A stretch of 5,228 nt of DNA from Candidatus Woesearchaeota archaeon. Lineage in GTDB: Archaea > Nanobdellota > Nanobdellia > SCGC-AAA011-G17 > JACPNG01. The notes beneath the pieces are model-generated. The model was not told where the DNA came from. It did no database searches and saw only the letters and a list, made by a program, of their open reading frames with translations. The stretch lies in assembly GCA_018303705.1 (NCBI GenBank), contig JAGVXQ010000053.1:1-5228 (forward strand). The letters are read 5' to 3'. Of the stretch, positions 1 through 4,238 are shown in pieces (the first letter of the stretch is position 1; the number at the start of each line of letters is the position of its first letter). Position numbers and translations under genes: made by a program.

Positions 1-215
1 ACTATAACTTTTATTTTATACCCAGAGGAAGAAAGCTTTTTGAGATAAAAATGTTCATTAAATCCTGTTTCACTAGAAAAGGCTTTTGATGTTAATTGAG
101 TTTCATCTTCTTTTTCGTAAACTCCATCTTCAAAATAAGCCCTAATCATTCTATAACAAGCAGATAAACATCCAAATTCTGTTTCTTGTTTTATTGGTTT
201 TATATCCTTTTTCAT
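1..215 (-). CDS. C39-like papain-fold peptidase, N-terminal part (runs off left edge)
   Basis: This is a partial gene with 71 codons visible, starting at the ATG at 215 and open through base 1. The start QETEFGCLSACYRMI (residues 10-24) fits the peptidase C39 / C39-like pattern: a glutamine (Q10) exactly six residues before a cysteine (C16), as in the family's oxyanion-hole Gln and catalytic Cys, followed by A-C-x-x-M. The usual Gly after the catalytic Cys is Leu here. The catalytic His and Asp would lie outside the window, so activity cannot be judged. There is no signal peptide or membrane segment in the visible part. Its ATG overlaps the nadE stop codon (ATGA), and a GGGAGGT site lies 11 nt upstream inside nadE, so translation is probably coupled. 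C39 relatives cleave double-glycine leaders or act as general cysteine peptidases; the substrate here is unknown. The family call rests on one motif. Confidence 0.6.
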   Translation of the reverse strand, partial: MKKDIKPIKQETEFGCLSACYRMIRAYFEDGVYEKEDETQLTSKAFSSETGFNEHFYLKKLSSSGYKIKVI

Positions 216-1276
216 TTTCTAAAATTACCTCCCAACATTTCATCTTTAGTTTTTCTTTTAACATCTATATCGGTCATTTTTGTTTTATTTGGAAATCTTC
301 TTCCCCTTGTTTGAGTACAAAAAACTGGTGGTTTCTGTCTAGGTTCTTGATTTTTAATTCTTCTTTTAACATTTTTCACAAAGTCTAAACTATGGCCTAG
401 GTATTCTGAAACCTCTTCGGGTTTTCTTTTTTGTTCATATAACCAGTATAAAACAACATCAAGAACTTCGTACATATGTCTTGGTGTAACTCCTTCAGGC
501 AAATCTCCAAAATATAATTGTGGCTTTGTTGTGTGGCTAAATGCAGAATTCCTAGGGTTAATTTCTAATACAGATTTTGGAACTCCCAAAATTTCTCCAA
601 GTGTATATATTGTGCTTTTGTATAAATCTGATAAAAGTACAACATCATATCCTAAACCAACACTAAACTCCCCCAAAATAAATTCTGTCCCATTCGTTGT
701 ATCTATGGTTGCATGATTTGTTCTTACAGAAGTCTCATTTAATACTGAGTAGATAGCCCTTGTAATTAATTCACCATTATATCCTATGGGACTTCTTTCC
801 TCAATTTGTCTTACTAACCCATCTGTATTTTCTCTGAGAGTTTCTAATGCAGGTTTAATATCTTGTTGAATATATTTTATGTTTAGGTGGCCATACCTTT
901 TTTTAAGATCTTCTACAACGCCCTGTACTGGAGAATCTTCAAGACCTTCAAAATTAACAATTGCCAAACTAGTGTTATTTGTCGTGCCACTTTCCAAACT
1001 TTGGTGCATAGACTCTGCCACAATATGAGATGCAACAACAGAATCCAAGCCCCCAGAAACTCCTATAATTGCCTTCATTTTTTGAGTTTTACCTTTCTGA
1101 TAGGTTGCCCGCTTTATTGCCTTTTCAGAAAAATCCAAAATTGCAGGAATAACATCATCTCTGACCCCCCCTATATCTAATCTTCTTCTGGCTTCCCAAT
1201 TTACCTCACCAGCATTGGCAAGTCTAAACAACTGAGTAGTATACTCTTCTGCCTTTTCCTTAATTGTGTCTACCAT
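212..1276 (-). CDS. nadE: NH3-dependent NAD+ synthetase, divergent
   Basis: This 354-residue protein is of the N-type ATP pyrophosphatase fold. NadE adenylates nicotinate adenine dinucleotide and amidates it with ammonia, the last step of NAD+ synthesis, in the cytoplasm. The PP-loop SGGLDS is at residues 74-79. The NadE block is visible as TTNGTEFILGEF (193-204), DLYKS (217-221), LGVPKSVLEINPRNSAF (230-246) and a C-terminal VKRRIKNQEPRQKPPVF (303-319), matching the usual basic KR...PP tail. Departures from typical NadE: the GTGN-K/R-SE loop reads TNGTE, the GDG stretch reads GLGYD, PPSAGLW is replaced by NPRNSAF, and about 35 basic/polar residues extend past the normal end. There is no glutaminase domain, so ammonia or a partner would supply nitrogen. 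Length is above the roughly 250-275 residues of bacterial NadE. The ATG at 1276 is preceded by an A-rich stretch without a Shine-Dalgarno site. A NadE-like paralogue with another substrate cannot be excluded. Confidence 0.85.
   Translation of the reverse strand: MVDTIKEKAEEYTTQLFRLANAGEVNWEARRRLDIGGVRDDVIPAILDFSEKAIKRATYQKGKTQKMKAIIGVSGGLDSVVASHIVAESMHQSLESGTTNNTSLAIVNFEGLEDSPVQGVVEDLKKRYGHLNIKYIQQDIKPALETLRENTDGLVRQIEERSPIGYNGELITRAIYSVLNETSVRTNHATIDTTNGTEFILGEFSVGLGYDVVLLSDLYKSTIYTLGEILGVPKSVLEINPRNSAFSHTTKPQLYFGDLPEGVTPRHMYEVLDVVLYWLYEQKRKPEEVSEYLGHSLDFVKNVKRRIKNQEPRQKPPVFCTQTRGRRFPNKTKMTDIDVKRKTKDEMLGGNFRK
227..233 (-). promoter_or_regulatory. Shine-Dalgarno site for the C39-like gene
   Basis: GGGAGGT on the minus strand lies within the last codons of nadE, 11 nt before the ATG at 215. 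It fixes that ATG as the start of the downstream gene and shows that internal operon genes here can use Shine-Dalgarno initiation. Confidence 0.65.
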
Positions 1277-1305
1277 TTTTTATTATTTTTATTATTATTT
1301 AGTTG

Positions 1306-1319
1306 TAAATAAGTATAAC
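1306..1319 (-). promoter_or_regulatory. Candidate TATA region for nadE
   Basis: On the minus strand the AT-rich stretch reads GTTATACTTATTTA, with possible TATA elements CTTATTTA (1306-1313) or TTATACTT. It lies about 30-40 bp upstream of the nadE ATG, giving a predicted short leader of about 8-12 nt made mostly of A and T. It is a weak match, and the TATA-like octamer at 1370-1377 reads CTTATAAA on this strand and is an alternative giving a longer leader. Confidence 0.35.
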
Positions 1320-1324
1320 ATCTT

Positions 1325-1338
1325 ACATTAATAAATGT
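1325..1338. promoter_or_regulatory. Interrupted palindrome in the nadE-lrp intergenic region
   Basis: ACATT-AATA-AATGT is a dyad with 5-bp arms and a 4-bp spacer, located upstream of both divergent genes. Lrp/AsnC proteins bind AT-rich dyads, so it is a possible operator. In AT-rich DNA a dyad this short can also arise by chance. Confidence 0.3.
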
Positions 1339-1369
1339 TTGTGTGGAAATACCTTAATAAATCGATAGT

Positions 1370-1377
1370 TTTATAAG
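1370..1377 (+). promoter_or_regulatory. TATA box of the lrp-like gene
   Basis: TTTATAAG is centred about 25 bp upstream of the ATG at 1399. In archaea transcription starts about 25 bp downstream of the TATA centre, so the transcript probably begins at or within a base or two of the ATG (leaderless). No Shine-Dalgarno sequence precedes the ATG, which agrees. Confidence 0.7.
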
Positions 1378-1381
1378 TATG

Positions 1382-1396
1382 TCTTAATTATTAAGA
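1382..1396. promoter_or_regulatory. 15-bp palindrome, probable operator of the lrp-like gene
   Basis: TCTTAAT-T-ATTAAGA is a perfect dyad (7-bp arms around a central T) between the TATA box and the start codon, ending 2 bp before the ATG. A repressor bound there would block RNA polymerase recruitment, the usual mechanism of archaeal Lrp autoregulation. Size and symmetry fit the roughly 15-bp sites of the Lrp family. Binding is inferred. Confidence 0.5.
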
Positions 1397-1398
1397 AT

Positions 1399-1884
1399 AT
1401 GCCAGTGAAACAGAAACTTAGTTCAAGGACGGTTGATGAAAAGGATAAAAAAATCCTTATGGTGTTACAAGAAAATGGAAGAGAGCAATTGAACAAAATA
1501 GCAAAAAAAGTAGGATTGAGTATTGATTCAACACATAGAAGAATCAAGGTAATGTTAGAGAAAGGGGTTTTTCATTCGACGATTTTAATAAATCCAAGAA
1601 TTATGGGGTATCCTTTAATTGCAGATATAAAAATAAAATTAAAAAATGTAAGTGAGGAAAAAAGACAACAATTTATAAATTATATGAAGGGTTATGATAG
1701 ATGCACTGAGCTTTTAGCAACCATGGGAGATTATGATTTTACATGTGTTTTAATAGCAAAAGACAGCAATGAATTGGAAAAAATATCTACTCAAATAAGA
1801 CAAATGTTTAAAGAACTAATATTAGAATGGAAAGGGATACTCATTCTTACAACTTATAAATTTGAACATTATGATCTTACTTAA
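1399..1884 (+). CDS. Lrp/AsnC-family transcriptional regulator
   Basis: This 161-residue protein has the usual two-domain Lrp/AsnC layout and length. An N-terminal winged helix-turn-helix (about 12-60) shows VDEKDKKILMVLQENGR followed by LNKIAKKVGLS and a recognition helix STHRRIKVMLEKGV. A linker strand ILINPRIMGYP leads to a C-terminal RAM-type alpha/beta domain (about 72-155) with the characteristic GDYDF (110-114) at the effector/oligomer interface. Such proteins form dimers to octamers and respond to amino acids or other small ligands; the ligand cannot be read from sequence. The gene diverges from nadE, is apparently leaderless, and has a perfect palindrome just before its start, suggesting autoregulation and perhaps control of nadE. 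The N-terminus MPVKQKLSSRT is slightly longer than in many relatives, but the TATA spacing supports this ATG. Confidence 0.93.
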   Translation: MPVKQKLSSRTVDEKDKKILMVLQENGREQLNKIAKKVGLSIDSTHRRIKVMLEKGVFHSTILINPRIMGYPLIADIKIKLKNVSEEKRQQFINYMKGYDRCTELLATMGDYDFTCVLIAKDSNELEKISTQIRQMFKELILEWKGILILTTYKFEHYDLT

Positions 1885-1912
1885 TCAAATCTTACTCATC
1901 TTAATCAAATCT
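1880..1912. repeat. Two direct repeats of a 13-mer at the end of the lrp-like gene
   Basis: CTTAATCAAATCT occurs at 1880-1892 and exactly again at 1900-1912, a period of 20 bp. The first copy contains the lrp TAA stop codon. The bases between partly continue the repeat (CTTACTCAT). It could be a small tandem duplication or a paired site about two helical turns apart. Confidence 0.7.
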
Positions 1913-1921
1913 AACCACTTG

Positions 1922-1926
1922 TTTTT
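1922..1926 (+). terminator. T-tract, possible terminator of the lrp-like gene
   Basis: A run of five T follows the direct repeats about 38 nt after the lrp stop. Archaeal RNA polymerase can terminate at T-tracts without a hairpin, and none is visible here. The tract is short, so support is weak. Confidence 0.3.
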
Positions 1927-1948
1927 ACCTAATTATAATGTAAGCTAT

Positions 1949-1990
1949 TGTCCACTGGCATGTTGTGTCTTCCGTGTCGTGTCCATGGCA
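1949..1990. promoter_or_regulatory. Repeated sites upstream of the pilin-like operon promoter
   Basis: TGTCCACTGGCA (1949-1960) recurs as TGTCCATGGCA (1980-1990), each roughly dyad-symmetric. Between and overlapping them GTGTC occurs three times (1965, 1974, 1979). The cluster is locally GC-richer than its surroundings and ends 2-3 bp before the TATA-like box, where activators or BRE-proximal regulators bind. Function is inferred from position only. Confidence 0.35.
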
Positions 1991-1992
1991 AG

Positions 1993-2000
1993 TTTTATAT
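1993..2000 (+). promoter_or_regulatory. TATA box of the pilin-like operon
   Basis: TTTTATAT is centred about 28 bp upstream of the ATG at 2025. Transcription would start near 2022-2025, giving a leaderless or nearly leaderless mRNA. A seven-T run (2010-2016) lies between box and start. This placement argues against any start codon upstream of about 2020. Confidence 0.6.
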
Positions 2001-2024
2001 TCTAAAGGGTTTTTTTGGAAGGTG

Positions 2025-3017
2025 ATGAGAAAGAGAGGCATGTCAGATGTATTCAAGTACATACTAGTGCTTATCGGAGGGATTGCGCTTCTAATCTTCT
2101 TCATAAGCTTTGGCCTAAAGGGAGCAAAGCTGATAAAGAATGTAAATGCCATAGAGATGAGCGAAACATTAAATGATTATTTCAATGCAATGAACCCTTC
2201 TGAGAACCTTGTAACTAATGCCGAGATAAACAGCAAGATAGCAATGAATTTCCCTGAATGCGGATATATAAGCGTAAGCACTGATGGCCAGAACATAGAA
2301 AACAGCGCAAGGTACAGCCACATCATCTTTTCACCAGGGGTTTTAAGCGGAAACACCAACATATGGGTAAGGGAATGGAAATACCCATTCAGGATAGCTA
2401 ATTTTTTTTATTTAACTCCCAGAAACATGAAGATATACCTTGTTGGAAACTCTAACCTTGTCAATGAGCTTTCATGCAATGTAAACAATGCAAATCCAAG
2501 ACAGGCAGCTGTTTCATGCCCTTCTAATGCAATAGATGAAAGGTTTAATGTTGAAAAGATAACTTCTGCTGACACTAACTTCATAAGGGAGCATGGAAAC
2601 TCAATGTTTGTTTTCTTCAATTCTCAGGCTCCTGTTGCTGGAAATGCAAAAGTAAAGAGCATAAAGGCAGAGAACTGCGAGGACAAGGATGATGATGATG
2701 AATGCAAGGGCATAGTTAATTTCGGAGACAGGCAGATGTTCTTTGTGGGAAAGGCCATGCTATATGGGGCAATATTCTCTGAAGACAGCAAGAATTATGA
2801 ATGTGGCTTTGAGATGGCAATGGAAAGGCTAAAGCTCGTTAGTGGTGTTTACAATGAGAAAAGGCTTATGATGACCAAGCTAAGGCCTAATTGCGGAAGG
2901 TATAGCTTCAGCACAAGCATAGACACTAGCAGCCTGATGTCTATGCACAATACCATGAAAGGGCTGAAAGAAAGCAACAATAACCTGGCAGGTGTTGAAT
3001 GTGGCAAGCTATTCTAG
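2025..3017 (+). CDS. Pilin-like secreted/membrane-anchored protein, first gene of surface operon
   Basis: This protein of 330 residues has no function I can name. MRKRG (1-5) is a short basic leader ending in Gly, like archaeal prepilin leaders, followed by one hydrophobic helix (about 11-32). The remaining roughly 295 residues are predicted outside the membrane and hold eight cysteines (79, 151, 165, 218, 227, 260, 290, 326), an even number compatible with disulfides. An acidic loop with DDDD sits between C218 and C227. The frame stays open upstream to a GTG at 1965, but that codon precedes the TATA box, so I chose the ATG at 2025. The ATG at 2040 would remove the basic leader. The next gene overlaps by about 17 bp, and the two following proteins share the leader-plus-helix plan. 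A minor pilin, pseudopilin or other surface anchor protein are all possible. Arginine is mostly AGG, unlike nadE and lrp. Confidence 0.75.
   Translation: MRKRGMSDVFKYILVLIGGIALLIFFISFGLKGAKLIKNVNAIEMSETLNDYFNAMNPSENLVTNAEINSKIAMNFPECGYISVSTDGQNIENSARYSHIIFSPGVLSGNTNIWVREWKYPFRIANFFYLTPRNMKIYLVGNSNLVNELSCNVNNANPRQAAVSCPSNAIDERFNVEKITSADTNFIREHGNSMFVFFNSQAPVAGNAKVKSIKAENCEDKDDDDECKGIVNFGDRQMFFVGKAMLYGAIFSEDSKNYECGFEMAMERLKLVSGVYNEKRLMMTKLRPNCGRYSFSTSIDTSSLMSMHNTMKGLKESNNNLAGVECGKLF
2688..2699 (+). repeat. GAT trinucleotide repeat (4 units)
   Basis: Four GAT codons encode the DDDD run within the acidic loop of the first pilin-like protein. Changes in unit number would keep frame and alter loop length. 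Confidence 0.8.
2990..2994 (+). promoter_or_regulatory. Shine-Dalgarno site deciding the second pilin-like start
   Basis: AGGTG lies inside the 3' end of the preceding gene, 6 nt before GTG 3001. It favours that start over the upstream in-frame GTG at 2992, which overlaps the site itself. Confidence 0.5.
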
Positions 3018-3522
3018 AAAAGGGCAGATTGGAATGATGGAGCTGCTCATGGTAATGGTAATAATAGGCATAATAACAGCAATAGGCATATACATATTTT
3101 ACGGGGAGTTCATAAAGAATACTGGGGAAAAGGGCAGGGAGATGAATGAACAGGAAAGGGCTGTATTGATAAGCATGTTCGGGAGGCTTCCTGAAATGCA
3201 GTGCAGCAAGAATGGGAATGATGAAGATTACTGCATAGACACTATAAAGGCTGTTGGGGCAAGAAACGTAATAAGAAGCAATAAGGCTTACTATTCAAAT
3301 ATTCTTGGGTATAGGAATGTAAAGATAGAGGCGATCTACCCGCAAAAGAATAATGTGATTTGCGACAAGGACAATTATCCTGGCTGCGGGACATTTGCGG
3401 TGTATGATAATGCAAAGCCTAATGCGCAGGACAAGCAGATAGTTTCTGTATTAGTATCGTTGTATTATCCTCATGAGAACAAGTACAGGGTAGGAAGGTT
3501 CATAATAGAGGAATTCAGGTAA
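3001..3522 (+). CDS. Type IV pilin/pseudopilin-like protein, second gene of surface operon
   Basis: Starting at GTG 3001 this protein has 173 residues. The leader MASYSRKG is followed by QIGMMELLMVMVIIGI and a hydrophobic helix to about residue 34. RKG|Q plus a nearby Glu and a long hydrophobic stretch is the hallmark of prepilin (class III) signals cut by an archaeal prepilin peptidase; ELL-V-IIGI also resembles bacterial pilins. If cut after G8, Glu is at +6 rather than the usual +5. The mature domain of about 130 residues has four cysteines (68, 78, 121, 129) and ends in strand-like IVSVLVSLYYP and RVGRFIIEEFR. The frame also opens at GTG 2992 and TTG 2995; I prefer 3001 because AGGTG (2990-2994) is 6 nt before it. 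The start overlaps the end of the previous gene, implying coupled translation. No assembly ATPase or peptidase gene is in the window, so the role is inferred. Confidence 0.78.
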   Translation: MASYSRKGQIGMMELLMVMVIIGIITAIGIYIFYGEFIKNTGEKGREMNEQERAVLISMFGRLPEMQCSKNGNDEDYCIDTIKAVGARNVIRSNKAYYSNILGYRNVKIEAIYPQKNNVICDKDNYPGCGTFAVYDNAKPNAQDKQIVSVLVSLYYPHENKYRVGRFIIEEFR

Positions 3523-4017
3523 ATGGCAAAAATCATCAAAAAAGCAACTAAAAGGGGGCAAACTGAGGCAATAGGGCTATTGGTAATAGTTGTACTTTTT
3601 GTAGTCATAATAATGTTTTACCTTGCATTCAGCCTAAGGCCTGAAGCAGTCAATACCTTAAAGGAGAATGTCCAGGTAGATTACATGCTTAATGCAATAC
3701 TGAAATATACACCTGAATGCAGCAATGAGGTAACCAAAACCATGAAAGACATAATAAACTCATGTGACTTTGAAGCCAATAATGTTATTTGTGGAAGGCC
3801 TTGCAAGGACCTGATTAAGGATGAAAGCAAGAAGATAATAGAACTTGCTGATGATGGAAAACAGAAATATGGGTATGATTTCGAAATAAAATGGTCTAAA
3901 AATGGCAAAGAGAATATGCTTAATGTAAAGAAATGCGAATCAAACAACAAGATAACATACCACAAATTCCTATTCAGGGGGCCTGAACCGAGCCTTTCAA
4001 TCTGCATTTTTAAATAA
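3523..4017 (+). CDS. Pilin-like protein, third gene of surface operon
   Basis: This 164-residue protein is of unknown function. The leader MAKIIKKATKRG is strongly basic and ends in Gly12; QTEAIGLLVIVVLFVVIIMFYLAF follows in two blocks (13-22 and 23-36) as a single hydrophobic helix. KRG|Q fits the archaeal prepilin peptidase pattern, with Glu at +3. The mature part (about 38-164) is lysine-rich and has six cysteines (66, 81, 90, 94, 138, 161), including a close pair, CGRPC. Its ATG directly follows the TAA of the previous gene with no spacer; only a weak AGG precedes it, so translation probably reinitiates from the upstream gene. All four arginines are AGG. The plan repeats that of the two upstream proteins, suggesting parts of one surface assembly. 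A simple membrane-anchored surface protein is the alternative. Confidence 0.75.
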   Translation: MAKIIKKATKRGQTEAIGLLVIVVLFVVIIMFYLAFSLRPEAVNTLKENVQVDYMLNAILKYTPECSNEVTKTMKDIINSCDFEANNVICGRPCKDLIKDESKKIIELADDGKQKYGYDFEIKWSKNGKENMLNVKKCESNNKITYHKFLFRGPEPSLSICIFK

Positions 4018-4040
4018 TATTAATTCTTAAGTGATTACTC

Positions 4041-4053
4041 AATTTTAAAAATT
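4041..4053. repeat. AT-only palindrome after the pilin-like operon
   Basis: AATTTT-A-AAAATT is a perfect dyad of 6-bp arms around one A, 24 nt after the operon's last stop codon. It could contribute to termination, but the T run is only four bases and no GC stem is present, so I do not call a terminator. Confidence 0.4.
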
Positions 4054-4063
4054 AAGGCATCAT

Positions 4064-4098
4064 ATTGGTCTAAATTGGCTGTAATGCTTATATATTGG
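4064..4098. repeat. ATTGG motifs spaced 10 and 20 bp
   Basis: ATTGG occurs at 4064-4068, 4074-4078 and 4094-4098, the last two extended to ATTGGCT. Start-to-start distances are exactly 10 and 20 bp, one and two helical turns, upstream of the S-layer TATA box. Confidence 0.4.
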
Positions 4099-4118
4099 CT
4101 ATTTGGGCAATTTTAGTG

Positions 4119-4133
4119 TTTGGCCATACCAAA
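4119..4133. promoter_or_regulatory. Dyad just upstream of the S-layer TATA box
   Basis: TTTGG-CCATA-CCAAA has 5-bp arms and ends 3 bp before the TATA box, overlapping the position of the TFB recognition element. It may be a regulator site; no binding protein is known from sequence. Confidence 0.35.
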
Positions 4134-4136
4134 ATG

Positions 4137-4145
4137 TTTATAAAG
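4137..4145 (+). promoter_or_regulatory. TATA box of the S-layer gene
   Basis: TTTATAAAG closely matches the archaeal TATA consensus and is preceded by A-rich CCAAAATG in the BRE position. Predicted transcription start is near 4166, giving a leader of about 73 nt that carries a Shine-Dalgarno site, unlike the leaderless genes earlier in the window. A second TATA-like stretch, CTTATATAT at 4087-4095, could be an alternative promoter with a leader of about 120 nt. Confidence 0.65.
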
Positions 4146-4154
4146 TATGAGGGG

Positions 4155-4168
4155 ATAACCTTGGTTAT
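4155..4168. promoter_or_regulatory. 14-bp palindrome at the S-layer transcription start
   Basis: ATAACC-TT-GGTTAT is a perfect dyad with 6-bp arms between the TATA box and the predicted transcription start, the place where an archaeal repressor would block polymerase. It mirrors the layout of the palindrome before the lrp-like gene, though the sequence differs. Confidence 0.45.
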
Positions 4169-4170
4169 TG

Positions 4171-4203
4171 GATAGCTGTAAGTGGCTATCATATTAGACT
4201 AAT
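4171..4203 (+). promoter_or_regulatory. Two hairpins in the S-layer mRNA leader
   Basis: GATAGC (4171-4176) can pair with GCTATC (4185-4190) around an 8-nt loop, and ATTAG (4193-4197) is mirrored by CTAAT (4199-4203). The second loop is too tight for RNA without opening a pair or more, so it may be a DNA site. A further GCTAT at 4211-4215, close to the Shine-Dalgarno site, could compete for 4172-4176. These structures may stabilise the mRNA or control ribosome access. Confidence 0.4.
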
Positions 4204-4222
4204 GATTTAGGCTATTAAAAAC

Positions 4223-4229
4223 GGAGGTG
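4223..4229 (+). promoter_or_regulatory. Strong Shine-Dalgarno site of the S-layer gene
   Basis: GGAGGTG lies 9 nt before the ATG at 4239 and is a near-full complement of the archaeal 16S rRNA tail. It fixes the start codon and fits a highly expressed gene. Confidence 0.85.
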
Positions 4230-4238
4230 TTTTAGAGA

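Noticed and set aside
194..388. 64-codon plus-strand open frame across the nadE/C39-like junction
   Set aside because: Antisense to two supported genes; its Phe/Ser-rich product is typical of reading AT-rich coding DNA backwards.
531..1180. Plus-strand open frames of 61 and 97 codons inside nadE
   Set aside because: They lie antisense to a well-supported conserved gene, have no recognisable domains or start signals, and are explained as shadows of nadE.
1880..1912. CRISPR-like repeat
   Set aside because: Only two 13-bp copies with a 7-bp gap, too short and too few for an array.
1965..2024. 20-codon N-terminal extension of the first pilin-like gene from GTG 1965
   Set aside because: It would begin upstream of the TATA box at 1993-2000, has no Shine-Dalgarno site, adds an odd Cys/Trp-rich segment, and would bury the MRKRG leader.
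1925..2620. Minus-strand open frames of 75, 61 and 70 codons
   Set aside because: They are antisense to the pilin-like gene and its promoter, lack start signals, and show no family resemblance.
3681..4007. 108-codon minus-strand open frame
   Set aside because: It is fully antisense to the third pilin-like gene, whose leader, helix and operon spacing are convincing.
4151..4215. A tRNA or small structured RNA gene in the S-layer leader
   Set aside because: The dyads do not form a cloverleaf, there is no T-loop GTTCRA-type sequence, and the position inside a promoter/leader explains them better.
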